A stretch of DNA of 64,000 nt from Whitmania pigra. Taxonomy: Eukaryota > Annelida > Clitellata > Hirudinida > Haemopidae. The stretch's first letter is position 1. Each line of letters begins with the position of its first letter. Shown in pieces: positions 9,633-23,071 of the stretch. The notes under the pieces are model-generated. The model was given only the letters and a program-made list of their open reading frames with translations, did not search any database and had not been told where the DNA came from. The stretch lies in NCBI GenBank assembly GCA_021613335.1, contig JAJTWR010000278.1, positions 1,751,501 to 1,815,500 on the forward strand. Reading direction: 5' to 3'. A program made the translations under genes and the position numbers.

Positions 9633-11597
9633 TTACTTGTCTGTTGAATTTACAAGGTAGAGATTCCTCATTCCAATTGCCACATCGATATAATTTGGTC
9701 GTTCGAGGCCCAATGGCAACTGTTGGTAAATGAGACCCATGTTCTGCGATGCATTGAGTTTAGCATAATGTATTTCATTAGCTGTTGCCGCAAAGATATC
9801 ATTTCCTGCAAAATCAACAATCACATTCATTCCTGAAGTCATCAATGAGTCTTAGCGAGATCTTTTAAATTAAGCAAAATCACTTAAATTGTTTAATGAA
9901 GCTATTGCCTTAATCGAAAAATCAATACGACACAATTCGAATAGAATATCACAATGAATAAAATGCTCATGAAAACAATTGAAGTATTGAAAGTTACGGC
10001 GCCTCGCGATGGCAGCACGGATTCGAATCCAGTTGCTGGGGCAACGCCCTAATCATCTAGCTATGCAACGGACGTCAATAAAAGAGCTTCTTTTTTTATT
10101 AAAAGATACTCCGCCAAAACATATCATCATGATTTACAATTACATATCATCGTGATTTACAATTACATATCATCATGATTTACAATTACATATCATCATG
10201 ATTTACAATTACATATCATCATGATTTACAATTACATATCATCATGATTTACAATTACATATATTCTCATTTAAGTGCTGATTCCAGTTTGTTGAATCCT
10301 TATTAGCAGCACGAAAACATTAACAATAAAAGTAGGCCTGAAGGGTCACTTTGAAAGTCTATCCAGACTCTATAAGGAAGGAGGTTTAATTCGTATTCTT
10401 TTTCTGTCGTTTTCTTTTCCAAATTAACAGCAGTGACTTTTGCATTCGAACCAGATTTGCTCAGTAAGTAAAGAAGTCTGAAGTGAATATTGCTTGGTAT
10501 AATTTAAAATAATTCAGATACATAAATTTGTTAAAAATAATCACTCATTTTCAAAAAACAGAGGGTACATAATATCCTTAACGTCTAAACTGACAACTTC
10601 GGCTTTTGGCTTATCCAAAGATGAAGAGCTCAGTCCTGCGGCTTCGTCAAAATAATAAACGGTGGAAACCACTGGTTGCTTTGCAAACATTCCAATACTT
10701 TCTTCAAAAACAAAATTTTAGATTATTTATGTAATATCGTATTACGCTGTCATAATCAAAAAGAAGTAAAACCTTAATGAGGACACAATTATACATTATA
10801 ATGTATTATTTAGCCGATCGAGCCATTTAAAGACACATGGCGGTGCAGGCTGGAAAGGTACATTTCGGCTATTGACATTATCGCTGAGTGCGCTAATGCG
10901 ACTCATTGTTGTTAACCTGCTACGTTTTGAATGTTTCATTGCAATAATTTTTCTACATTTATGATGTCCTTATTGTGCATGAGTTTTAAACAAAAAATTA
11001 CAGACTCAAGTGAATTTTCTTCTCGTATGTCTCAACTTCATCAATAATAACAATTCCAAACTCTTCCTGGACCGTTGAGTAATAAATCTCCAACAAGTCA
11101 TTACTGATCTCTCCAGTTATTGCCACTACTTGGGAACTGGACAATGTCAGTGGAATGAGTGCGGTACTGGAATCGTGCAAATATAGTTGTATGAGACTGA
11201 CTCTTGACTCATCATAAAGGATGAGGCAATTCAATCTTAATGGATCTGAGATGCAATGAATGATTCTATTAATTAAACAAAAAATTGTTAATGTTACAAG
11301 CTTTACAATATAAGTCTTCAACTTATATTAAAGATCTTTAATAGAACTCCTCAAAATGTGTTAAATTATTGACTTCTTTAAACTATCTCTCTGTATCCGA
11401 GCATGGAAGTACAAGAAAATTAAACTGTATTCGTGATGTGACCACCATACCGAGCCATTTCCTTAAAAATACCTAAACTTATTACTTATTGATTAGTGGA
11501 AAATTGAACACGTGTTTAACTTGCCTATACTTGCTAAAGCAGAAATAAAATTGGAGATTAAAAGCACTAATGCGCCACAAATTACTGACAAATTCAT
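9633..11597 (-). CDS. Small secreted protein, possible YWTD-like propeller
   Basis: I built five exons on the minus strand: 11597-11531, 11245-11002, 10697-10560, 10477-10350 and 9805-9633, with matching intron phases 1, 2, 2, 1. An alternative acceptor would start exon 5 at 9832. The ~249-residue product opens with a clear signal peptide (MNLSVICGALVLLISNF...SALA). It has no transmembrane segment after that. Later parts (LLPYRVWIDF, NDIFAATANEIHYAKLN and a final RNLYLVNSTDK) have the rhythm of LDL-receptor class B (YWTD) propeller blades, but the signature itself is weak. Function is unknown; extracellular location is inferred from the signal peptide. Intron 4 contains the 23-bp tandem repeat. 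Confidence 0.55.
9990..10095 (+). mobile_element. Possible SINE head fragment with B-box
   Basis: The sequence ggattcgaatccagttgc is a good pol III B-box, preceded by cgcgatggcagcac, which resembles the head of the other SINE copies. No tRNA fold was identified and the tail is not visible. It lies in intron 4 of the minus-strand secreted-protein gene. Confidence 0.35.
10121..10262. repeat. 23-bp tandem repeat, six copies
   Basis: The unit atatcatcatgatttacaa + ttac repeats head to tail with starts at 10121, 10144, 10167, 10190, 10213 and 10236, then decays at 10259. One copy has G for A. There are no spacers, so this is a minisatellite. It sits in intron 4 of the secreted-protein gene. Confidence 0.95.
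10836..10922 (-). mobile_element. Decayed SINE copy
   Basis: On the minus strand an A-box-like start (ggttaacaacaatgagtcgcat) is followed by agcctgcaccgcc, matching the head region of the copies at 20,000 and 26,036. The B-box is poorly conserved. It lies in intron 2 of the secreted-protein gene. Confidence 0.4.
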
Positions 11598-11896
11598 TTT
11601 AAATTGATTTCTTAAATTTTAAATCTGAATTTCTTAAAATTCTATTAGAAACGAAAAACATCACTTAGTGATGACGTATCGGTTCATACGTTAAAAGGAC
11701 GCATTCAAAAACATAAAGAGATGTGTCAGTAATCCGTACTTATGTTATTTATTCTGTCAGGTTTTGTCTATTCACTAGATTTATAATATAAATAATCTTG
11801 ACATTATGCCTATAGCTCTGATAAAATTCAAAGACCATTAGTACAAAATGCCAAGTTTAAAAAAAACTCATTTTGATGCAATAAGATAACTGGAAC

Positions 11897-13025
11897 CAGG
11901 GGCGCAACCAGCGAAAAATGCTGGGGGGGCTCAAGTTTAGGAAAGCCCGACGCAGTCGAAAAATTTTTGAAACTGTTCAAATCAATACTACCAATTTTAA
12001 TTAATAAAGAATTAAAGATAGAACAGATTATTATTATAAGTTTTTATTTATAAGTCTGCAGTCTTTTTTTGTATCTTTAATAATTTATTAATGAGTTTGA
12101 CTATCTTCTGTTTCAAAGTTTCAAGCCAGTTAAAGCAACTGTAAAAAAAAAGTTTATGATATGTTTAAAATTGTAATATGATATGATTCATATCCTAAAC
12201 ATTTCACCTAATCTAAATTATGTATAAAGTTACGATCCTAAACAGTTTAAAACAATTTTGAAATGTTGTAGTCTAAATTACATTTTGATGTGTTTGCAGT
12301 TACAAAATAATTTTTCAATCAGTCTGTGAAAATCTGTTCACCATTTCATTTCATGGAAGAAATGCAGTAGTTGTTTTGTTCGCAGATATTCTCAATAAAC
12401 TTTGCAAACGACAGGCAGACATAGTCGTCCTGAGATGACTTTTAATAAGGCGAAGTTTAGAAAATGCCCTTTCTGCATCTGATGACGTAAATGGCTGAAT
12501 AAGAGCAACATCGAGCATATAATGCAACTCGGGCTGAATGCTTGTGGCACAGAAAAGATCTTGCAGTTCGATACATACATTGGGATCAGACTCATCAGCA
12601 CGTAAACTTGTCGATGTGAATTGGAGCTGTCTTTGCACAGTTTCAGCGTCTTTTCTATGAAGGCTGCAGAACTCTGAAAGCTCGGGAGTCATTGTGCCAT
12701 TCTGCAAAGCATCAAGAGCAGCCAAGGCAGGGTTGTCAAAACGACTGGGGGGTCAAGTTTAGAAAAGGGACGAAAGCCCGACGCATTCGAAAAATTTTTG
12801 AAACTGTTCAAATCAAAACTACCAATTATAATTAATAAAGAAATAAAGATAGAACAGATTATTATTATTATGAGTTTGACTATCTTCTGTCTCAAAGTTT
12901 CAAACCAGTTAAATCCCCTTACCCACCATCAAAAAAAACTCATCGGATTTGGAAAAATTGCAGGGTCTCTCCTATTAGGCCTAGGGGGGGGGGGGCGCCC
13001 CCCAGCCCCCCTAGTTGCGCTCCTG
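11897..13025 (-). mobile_element. hAT transposon with perfect 8-bp target duplication
   Basis: The left end caggggcgcaaccag and the right end ctagttgcgctcctg are inverted repeats. They are flanked by actggaac on both sides (11889-11896 and 13026-13033). Together these features identify a hAT insertion. The 1129-bp element keeps only the 3' end of a transposase gene on the minus strand. A ~110 bp stretch near the left end (from 11,932) recurs in direct orientation from 12,753, followed by a second shared block (12,097/12,873), so the element was internally rearranged. Confidence 0.88.
12351..12725 (-). pseudogene. hAT transposase C-terminal dimerisation fragment
   Basis: This open frame of 124 codons ends with the hAT family dimerisation signature: SSDAERAFSKLRLIKSHLRT, then MSACRLQSLLRIS. 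A complete hAT transposase is several hundred residues; the zinc-finger and catalytic parts are absent here. The upstream junction near 12,730 coincides with the internal repeat of the host element. It is a remnant and not a host gene. Confidence 0.85.
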
Positions 13026-13154
13026 ACTGGAACCATCGTCATTGGAACTCATTTTTGTGAATTAATAAACAATGTATTAGAAAGAAAACTGTAGAAATTA
13101 AGCATAAAATTCTTTTACATTAATAAATTTAAAATCTTCAAGAAACTTATGAAG

Positions 13155-14516
13155 AAGAGTGGAAGACAAGGTAAAAACAAATAATATTTTATAAAAAAAG
13201 TAGTTAGTAACTATTTTTAACTACTTTTTAAATAAGTTACTAACTAGTAACTACTCCTTAACTACTTGTATAGTAGTTAACTACTTTTCAGTTGACATTT
13301 GATAAAATTAATTTTCTGGACAACTGAACAAGAAATAATTTATTAGCGTATTTATTTAGACTAGTGTAACATTATCAACAAATTTTTATTGTCCAAATTA
13401 ATCAATAACAGAAGTATACAGTGAATGTTTTAGGCGATTTTCTTGAAAAATGTATCATGTCGATATGATTATCCGATAATTTACATCGTCTGTTACATAA
13501 AACCTGCCCTGCTACACTAAAAAATCTTTCAACTGCTGCCGAACTTGGTTATGTCGAATTAAGCTAGATAAATGCAGCACAAACAGTTGGATAATTGAGT
13601 AAACTTTGTACATTCCTTGCTGAGTTTGATAAATAATAGGATGTAAGTATTACATAAGTAAATTGTAATTTAGAAGTAGAATGATTATTGCTGACATTAT
13701 GTGTTTTAAAACATTGGAGGTACTTTAGCTGAATGTCTCCATCAACTAGCTGAGGAACACTTGCTTAACTAGAATTTTGTGACATGGAATTTGTTTTGTA
13801 ACTTTTCAATCTACGAATCAAAACAAGTCGAAGGCTCTCCTAATGTCAGAAACTTTTGATTGTCATTCTTAGATTGATGGTCGATTGTGAGCTGAACATT
13901 TTTTCTTGATAGTTTTCAGAGTCATTGGACAACTAATATCAGGAATGATGCTGGAGAATCAAACTTACAGATTGTTACCAAATGTTAGTCAGAGTATTAG
14001 GCGCTCGATTACGTCTCACAATTTATGTAAAACGTTTTCAAAATACGGCTAGTAAGTAATAATTCAGAAGTGAGAAATGGCGGTAGTAAGCAAAATTTGA
14101 AATCAATGAAACTAAGCTTATAAAATGATGTACCAAATTATAAAATTGAAAAAAATTTATTTTTGTTCATTTTAGTTTACAATTTTAACATTTTATTAAA
14201 AGTAGTTAAAAACTACTACAAATAATAACTAGTAGTTAAATAATAAAAAGTAGTTAACTATTTGTAGTTAATAACTACTACAAATAATAACTACTTTTAA
14301 AGTTAAGTACTATTTTTTAACTACTTTTTTAAGAGTAGTTATTAACTACTTAACTACTTTTAAAGTAGTTAACTCTTTTTAGTTAATAACTACTACTAAT
14401 TACTACCAATAATAACTATTTTTTAACTACTTTTTTAAGAGTAGTTATAAACTACTTCTTAACTACTTTAAAGTACTTTAAAAGTTGTACTTATAGTTAG
14501 TAACTTCCCATCTCTG
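13155..14516 (-). mobile_element. hAT relic with tagttaactact subterminal repeats
   Basis: The right end, gttagtaacttcccatctctg, is a hAT-type terminus (CAGAGATGGGAAG on the other strand). Blocks at 13,197-13,290 and 14,195-14,500 are packed with variants of agtagttaactactt in both orientations. On the minus strand at 13425-13543 a frame reads SAAVERFFSVAGQVLCNRR, then CKLSDNHIDMIHF, the hAT dimerisation domain. The left terminus is eroded and placed only approximately; no clean target duplication was found. Confidence 0.65.
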
Positions 14517-15250
14517 GAATAAAAAAAATTAGTCAGTCAAAGAATTTACGTAAGAACAAAATTAATTCAGTTAGGAACTGCAGCGGTCGCAAATAAATCA
14601 TTTTCTGTTATTAACCAAAGTTTACTTAATTCTAGTCAAAAAATTTCGTCACATGCTTGTGATAACAGAATTCAAGAAAAAAAGATAGTCTTTATTACAG
14701 AACAAAAAATTCAATTAACAAATTGCAGACATTTATTGCCTCTATGTCGTAAATGATATTGTTTAACATTTCTAGAGCTGTAAACAGAATCATGCAATAA
14801 AAGTGGTTGCTTAAGAAGCACGTGGCAGTTGTTATGAAATTTAAGGCCAAAATATGGAACTTTTTGAGTAAAAGATCAATCATTTTGAATCATTTCACGG
14901 AAGATATGGGATCAAAAATAACATGATGCATCCGATGAACTCTTGCATGATTATCGAACTTAGGCAAACATGTTTCATCAAATATGAACACAGTTACGAT
15001 TACATGTTAATAAAAAGAGAAGCTAATCAAATATTAAAAAAATGTTTATGGAAATCGGATTTGTTTGAAATACTGGCATAAAACAAATGTAAATTCAAAT
15101 TACTTAGTCAAAATTTTCTAAAAAAATTTTTTTAGTTTTTAAAAAATTAATATTTAACTTAACTAAATGTAATGTTATAACCTAAATTATAATATCACAA
15201 ATACACTACACGTGTATATCCACTAATACTTTCATGGTTAATCAGGCTGA
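14517..15250. other. Intergenic, no gene seen
   Basis: AT-rich DNA upstream of the first cathepsin gene. A 62-codon minus-strand frame at 14695-14883 has no recognisable domain, splice partner or signal. The shared promoter segment begins at about 15,253. Confidence 0.4.
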
Positions 15251-15305
15251 ATACATTGTCACATGTCTTTACAAGACATCATATGAATGCACTTAAAATA
15301 AAGGG

Positions 15306-15313
15306 TATAAATA
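15306..15313 (+). promoter_or_regulatory. TATA box of cathepsin gene 1
   Basis: TATAAATA lies 38 bp upstream of the start codon at 15351, which leaves room for a very short 5' UTR. The same box at the same distance precedes gene 2, and the identical block extends about 100 bp upstream from the ATG. Confidence 0.75.
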
Positions 15314-15350
15314 CTGATTTTAACCAAGTCGGCCATCGGAGGACGTAAAG

Positions 15351-16936
<1,586 letters not shown>

Positions 16937-17945
16937 TTCTTAGACTATATAAATTAAAATTAACATTAACTAATGATTATCTATAAAGATTTGGTAAATT
17001 TTTTTATAAAAAATAAACATTCAATCAAATCGACTTTGACCTTTTGTATTCTTTAATTGCATAGTTGGAAAAACTTAAGAAAAAAACACTGATTTCTTTC
17101 AAGTATACGGGAAGGAATGATTACCTAATCGTTGTAGCTCTATAAAATTAAAGAATTATTTCACAATTTGTAGTCAAGTTAATTCTATAAAATAAATGTG
17201 ATTGATTTGTCAGGATTAGCTTAAATGTATCATAGCTTATATTAAATATATGGCTTCAAATGTTTCGTAATATAATATCATCCTCTTACATGATGTCATT
17301 AACATTGATTCCATTCCATGATGGACAACGTTCAAATCGATTTCTATAAAATGTTCTGTTCCTCGTATTCACGTTATCATACCGATGGAAATAAAATCAT
17401 CCACTTAACTTAAACACTCAAACGTTTGAATAAGTCATTTTTGTTCAATATCTCATAATACTAGTGTGGGAATTTGTGTGGTTTAACTTGTCATGCCATT
17501 TTATGAAAGGTTCTTTAGAGCCAAATTTCAAAGGTCGAGAAAAGAGATCGCTATCAAGAATAGTCATCACAAGGGCAAAAGATTACGAACAACTTCAGTC
17601 AAAACACTAAGAACAAATTGACATACATCAAAAGTGCATGCCAATGGAAAGATAGGCTAATTAGAAAGAAAATACATTCTATGTAAATTTAATTTAAATG
17701 CAATAACATTTCATCAAATATTGTCAAGAAAATACTGGCACACATGAAGTCACAAGACATCACATTGTGCTAAAGTTAATATTGTAATAGAGACAGTGTG
17801 AAAACAAGTAATAATTTTTCAGGCAGCGCATGAACGATGTCCAGTTAAATTTCTTGAGGCATTTGAGTAAACTCAAATTCCACTTAAAAGATATATACAA
17901 AATCGTTGATTTATGCGCGAATCTAGTCGTAATAATGATCAGATT
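16937..17945. other. Spacer between the two cathepsin genes
   Basis: Contains the gene 1 poly(A) signal (17012-17017) and about 0.9 kb of AT-rich DNA without a supported gene. Homology to the gene 1 upstream region begins near 17,950, which marks the duplication junction. Confidence 0.5.
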
Positions 17946-18002
17946 GTCTACATTGTCACATGTCTTTACAAGACATCATATGAATGCACTTAAAATAAAG
18001 GG

Positions 18003-18010
18003 TATAAATA
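18003..18010 (+). promoter_or_regulatory. TATA box of cathepsin gene 2
   Basis: TATAAATA at the same distance from the start codon as in gene 1, inside the duplicated promoter block that starts near 17,950. Confidence 0.75.
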
Positions 18011-18047
18011 CTGATTTTAACCAAGTCGGCCATCGGAGGACGTAAAG

Positions 18048-19732
18048 ATGAAGACAACTTTTCTCTTTTGTTTGATGCTGGGAGTCTCCGCATTCTCTCA
18101 CCCAGCGGAACTTGTGGATGAATTTGATGTCGAATTGGAGGAACAATGGACACTATTTAAGTATACTCACAGTAAGTTAACCGTAATCTTTTAATTTTAA
18201 TAAAATATTAAATGAATTTTGATTATGGAAATTATTAATATAAATCAATAAATCGTAGACCGTCAATATGCAAACAAAAACGAAGAATCAATGAGAAAAA
18301 ATATCTTTGAAAAAAATCTAAAGATGGTTCAGAAGCACAATCTCTTGCATGCAAGAGGTCTGAAATCCTTCACAATGGCTCTGAACAGGTTTTCAGATAT
18401 GGTAAGAAAGTTTATGCAGACATTTAAATGTTACAACACTTACATTTAACAAATATTTTGTATTTCAAGACTTCAGATGAAAGATCATCCTTGAGGGGTG
18501 TCAAAATTCCGAGTGACTACAAAAGAACAGGAGAGAAATATGTCAGTCCAATGAACTTGGGTGAACTGCCAAAAGAACTCGACTGGAGAACAAAAGGACT
18601 AGTTACCAGAGTCAAAGATCAGGTAAAATTATATTAATCAAATTGTATTAATCATAAAAATAAAACCAACAAATGATTAATTAATAATTAATGAAGCACC
18701 CAAGCTTCTGCAAGCTGACCCAGAAATATAAAACTTATACGTACGAATAAGTCATTTTGAATTGGTTTTAATTTTATGATTTCTTTCAGAACCCATGTGG
18801 ATCTTGCTATGCATTCAGTGCGGTAAGATAAATTTCAGAACATCATTATCAGTAAAGTGTAAACTTATATAAGGAACTTGGCTTATTTTTTCAGGTAGGA
18901 GCCATCGAAGCTCAACATGCCAGAAAGACAGGACAACTCGTTTCATTGAGTGAGCAGGACATCGTTGACTGTTCATTCAAGTACGGCAACAATGGCTGCA
19001 ACGGAGGACTTCCAGATTACGTCTTCAATTACGTGATTGATAATGGAATTGACACCGAAGCTTCATACCAATACATCCGTGATGTTTGTGAATTCATTAA
19101 TTGTTATTGAGTAGTTTAGATTCTATAACTTTATTCTTTAACATAAAAACAATGTAGCAATTAAATTGATTACCTTTTGATTATTATGATTACAATTTTG
19201 GTTATTACAATCTCTCTGCAGGAGCAGAAATGCAAGCACAGGAATGACACAATTGGAGCCACAATTAAAGCTTTAGTAGATGTCGAGTCGGGTAATGAAC
19301 AACAACTTCTGGAAGCGGTTGCCACTGTTGGTCCAGTATCAGTTGGAATCGACGCAGATCACAATTCTTTCGTTCACTATGCTGGAGGTATTTTGTCGCT
19401 ATTGTTATTTTTTGCGTTGCTCTTAATCACCGCGGTTAAATTTATTTCTTACAAAGGAGTGTACGAAGAACCAATGTGCAGCCATGAAGATTTGGACCAC
19501 GGTGTTCTGGTTGTTGGATACGGAACTGAAGATGGAAAGGATTATTGGCTTGTGAAGAACAGGTTTTAATAATATATCTTGTACTCTTACAAAGTTATTG
19601 TCATGAATATAATTTGATTTTGTAAAATATCACAGTTGGGGAGAGGACTGGGGAGACAAGGGCTACATTAAGATAAAAAGAAACGAAAACTACTGCGGCA
19701 TCGCCTTACTTCCATCATACCCCGTTGTCTAG
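18048..19732 (+). CDS. Cathepsin L-like cysteine protease, copy 2
   Basis: A tandem duplicate of the gene at 15351, offset by 2697 bp. Exons: 18048-18171, 18259-18401, 18470-18622, 18790-18822, 18895-19083, 19222-19387, 19457-19562 and 19636-19732; 336 residues. Exon lengths are identical to copy 1. The signal peptide and propeptide are almost unchanged, while the mature part has diverged ([11 protein letters not shown] for YGCDGG; end [14 protein letters not shown]). Catalytic Cys, His and Asn are kept, and the Tyr after the active-site Cys is shared. Introns 4-6 differ most. AATAAA is at 19798-19803. It is intact and probably functional, with regulation like copy 1 given the shared promoter. 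Confidence 0.93.
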
Positions 19733-19999
19733 AATTTTGATAAATAGTAATTAGAAGTTATTTATATTGTGCTATTAAAAATTTTATTAATAGGAAAAAT
19801 AAACATTTAATCAAATCACCTTTGACCATTGTTTCTTTTTTTGCTTATTGTTTCTTAAGATGAAAATACTGAAATCGTTGGAAATGGAATGTGCAGCGTA
19901 TCGATTTGTATCGATATAAGTATGTATTGATGATATAAGAACTTTAAAATATGATTACATAACAGTTTATCAAGTTATTTATGGCGTAAATGGCAGACT

Positions 20000-20110
20000 A
20001 GTTCAATGCGTCGCTTTCTTGTGATAGTGGCAACAGTCATATCAGGTTCGCACGGCAGCCTGCAATGCAAGTGAGCGTCTAGAGATAGGAGCGCTAAATA
20101 AAAGGTAGAA
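20000..20110 (+). mobile_element. SINE-like element upstream of GST 1
   Basis: Contains ctagttcaatgcgtcgc, then ggttcgcacggcagcctgca, which matches the head of the other SINE copies (degenerate B-box). A close partner lies at 26,036 upstream of GST 2, consistent with duplication together with the GST gene. Confidence 0.5.
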
Positions 20111-20655
20111 AACTCAAAAAATGACTTCACATCAAATCGGGATGAAATGGATATTCACTTGAAATGGATATAACTTTTTAAAAAAATAGTTTTTAGGAGT
20201 TTCATGCATTTATAAATAATGTTTGATTTGTTCATTTTATTGTCTCATTAACGCTACGAATTTTTATTCTGATATGATAAGCAGATTAAACTTTTTAAAA
20301 TGCTTGTGTCAGACGTTCTTTAGTTCATAGACCAGCGACTTCCATTAAAATTTTGGAATAAAAGCAGGTGAAGTAACCAGACAAAATCAATACTAGGGAA
20401 ACTTGGAGGGTCATTTGCATTATTAACAGCATATCTTAGCATATCTCTTGTAGAAGAATACATGATAAACCTCGTTATGTATTTAGCATTGGGTTTAATT
20501 TTTTATTTTTTTATCGAAAGACTTGAAGAATAAATCACGAGCATGAATTTATGATTTCAAAACACATGCAAGAAACTGCAAGATAATGAGACTCTTAGGC
20601 TACTCTAGCAGCTCAAATTCATTTAATCAATGCACACTATGCTCATAAAGGCAAG
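20111..20655. other. 5' flank of GST 1
   Basis: No gene seen. Most of it is conserved with the 5' flank of GST 2 (26,160-26,690), apart from a ~50 bp difference near 20,520, so it probably includes upstream regulatory DNA duplicated with the gene. Confidence 0.45.
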
Positions 20656-20659
20656 GAGC

Positions 20660-20666
20660 TATAAAA
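20660..20666 (+). promoter_or_regulatory. TATA box of GST 1
   Basis: TATAAAA 84 bp upstream of the chosen start codon at 20744. The same box in the same context precedes GST 2. An in-frame ATG at 20630 lies upstream of this box and is therefore not used as the start. Confidence 0.7.
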
Positions 20667-20743
20667 CAGCCTGCATTCTATCAGACCCTCGCTCGAACAT
20701 TTATATTCATCCGGACTTTAGACTGCTTTGCTCAATATTTAGA

Positions 20744-21583
20744 ATGCCAACTTACAAGCTTGTTTACTTCAATGGAAAAGGAAGGGCAGAGACAACCAGA
20801 TTGGCTTTCCACGCTTCTGGAGTTCAATTCGAAGATGTGAGAATTTCCAAAGATGACTGGCCAAATTTGAAGTCAAGTAAGGAAACACAGATTTTCATTT
20901 GCGGTGAAATCATTTCTACAAAATGAACTTATTAATCAAATCCATCAGAAACCAGCACAGGGAAACTGCCTTATCTGGAAGTAGACGGTAAGGAGCTGAC
21001 AGAGAGCATGGCCATTGCAAGATTCGTTGGCAGAGAATTTGGTCTCATGGGAAAGAGCAACTTTGAGCAAGCTGTTATCGATTCAGTAATTGATTCCATC
21101 TCTGAATTGCTGGAGAAAGGCGTGCATGCATTAATGGCTCCTGATGGGCCTCAGAAGGTTTTCTAAATTTTAACTAATATTTATAACACCAAACAAATTC
21201 AATTGTGATACTAATATCTAGGAAGTCCTTAAAAAAGAATTTTTGGAAAATCATTATTCTCGCATCGCTCAAAATTTGGAAAAGACCTTGGGGAACAAGA
21301 AATATTTGACAAGTGATGAGGTTTGATAAAAAAAAGTTCATGTTCGTGTTCGCATGCATTAATTTTTGCTGATTGCATTTTTGCCCAATCAACTGATTCT
21401 AACGAATGGTTATTTTGTCAGTTGACTCTGGCAGATCTGCATTTCTTTTCCATCTTTGAATTCCTATCTGCCGTGATATCGTGCCAGGATTCCCATCCAA
21501 AGTTGAAGGAGCTCAGCGAAAGAATCAGAAATCATCCTAAACTGGCTGATTACATCAAAAACAGACCAAAAACTGATTTTTGA
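20744..21583 (+). CDS. Sigma-class glutathione S-transferase, copy 1
   Basis: Four exons: 20744-20876, 20949-21157, 21222-21320 and 21422-21583, giving 200 residues, the usual length of a cytosolic GST. The start MPTYKLVYFNGKGRAE is the sigma-class thioredoxin-fold opening; Tyr8 is the expected glutathione-activating residue. TGKLPYLEVDGKEL and ESMAIARF are the cis-Pro and glutathione-binding segments. The all-helical C-terminal domain ends with the ADLHFF helix and NRPKTDF. The enzyme conjugates glutathione to electrophiles or lipid peroxides in the cytosol; some sigma GSTs are prostaglandin D synthases. The start at 20744 is preferred over the in-frame ATG at 20630 because the latter lies in the promoter. 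Intact. Confidence 0.93.
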
Positions 21584-21844
21584 AACAACTATAGAGATGC
21601 CGTCATTTACAGCTTCAATGGAATTGTGGTAGAAATGATGTTTGCTAAGAACTAAAATAACCTTATTTATTTTTTGGCTTTACTGGGGAGCTATGTGTAG
21701 AACCTAAAATATCTAACAATGGTAGAATTGCTAGAGTAGCTAATTGAATACAATTTACATTCAACTCTTGTCACATGATGATATGAACTCACGAACCGAA
21801 GCGTGCTTATTTACGCAATTGAAACAAAACATTTTGGTCTGTCT

Positions 21845-22030
<186 letters not shown>

Positions 22031-22350
22031 ATTTATGCGTCGTCTTATGCATTTGCAGCTCTCCAAAGATATTCCTTTGCGAGTTAATAACATTTAATGA
22101 TACAGGAGAGGTATTTTAGAAGACTTAGTTATGAATCATTGGAGAAAAATCTTTTTAAAACAAATACCTTTGGCTAAACCTTTGTTGGAAAGGCCAAAGA
22201 AGAAAATCTAAGGCGCTCGCCTGTACCGTACATCTTACTCATTATCTCTTGTAATAAATTAAAAGTCTTTATGATAACGAGTCAATAAGGCCATTTGTTT
22301 AATTGATGAAGTTAATCACAAATTCTATTAAAACGCTTAATAACTTAAGG

Positions 22351-23063
22351 CAACTTTTTTTAACCTGTGGGTCGCGACCCCCTTGGAGGTCACCTGGTGA
22401 TTTTGCCAAGGCTAGCCTAAGACACTTAGAATTTAATATTTTTTGTTATTTAAAATCCTTTTAAAGACATATTCAATGACAAAACCTTAACCCACATATA
22501 ATTTTTAACAAGATTTTTATAGTGGAAGCATTTTTCGGCTATTATGCAATACTCGTCGGGCCGTTTGCTGGGTGGAAGAGATTCATGCTGCGATAGAGTG
22601 ACGTTTAGCGACTAATTTGAAGGCTGGTTGGATACAAAGTAGTAACTGTGGTCGGAACTGCGTTATTTGATATTGTGCATTAGCAAATGAAATGTACATG
22701 ATAAGGATGTGTTCACATTTCTCGTTCTCTGTTATGTTTTTGTTTGCTAGTGAGCAAGCTTGTTGTTTGCTGCCATCTTGAATTCAGCAAGCACTGCCAT
22801 CTCACTGAAACTGTTGCCATGTTTAGAAACTCAAGCAATGTTACAAAATAGATAGATTATAAATATTACAATATATCTCATTTTTTCTTATTTAAAACCA
22901 ACTAAATTTTGCAAGTGTGGGATGTGGAAAAACGATTTTAAAAATAAATTTGTTAATATTTAGGAGTGAAAGGCATAACAGCGACAATGATCCCTGAGTG
23001 AAAGGTAGCCCAACCAATTGTGTTATTGGGAAATCGCGGCTTCAGAAAGGTTGAGAACCGCTG
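22351..23063 (+). mobile_element. hAT (Charlie-like) non-autonomous transposon
   Basis: The right end, aaggttgagaaccgctg, and the left end, aacctgtgggtcgcgacccc, are the well-known hAT terminal and subterminal motifs (CAGNGGTTCTCAACCTGTGGGTCGCGACCC type). Possible target duplications are acttaagg (22343-22350) and actgaaag (23064-23071), 6 of 8 matching, so the insertion is old. There is no coding capacity. In the duplicated block at 28,352-28,655 only the right half survives. Confidence 0.7.
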
Positions 23064-23071
23064 ACTGAAAG

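Noticed and set aside
9990..10095. Possible tRNA gene from the good B-box ggattcgaatccagt
   Set aside because: No acceptor or anticodon stem could be paired around it; a SINE head is the better reading.
10121..10262. Regular 23-bp repeats that might suggest a CRISPR array
   Set aside because: Units are adjacent with no spacers, lie in an intron of a eukaryotic gene, and are a plain minisatellite.
20630..20743. Upstream in-frame ATG that would extend GST 1 by 38 residues (same for GST 2 at 26663)
   Set aside because: It lies before the TATA box, and the conserved sigma-GST N-terminus starts at the downstream Met.
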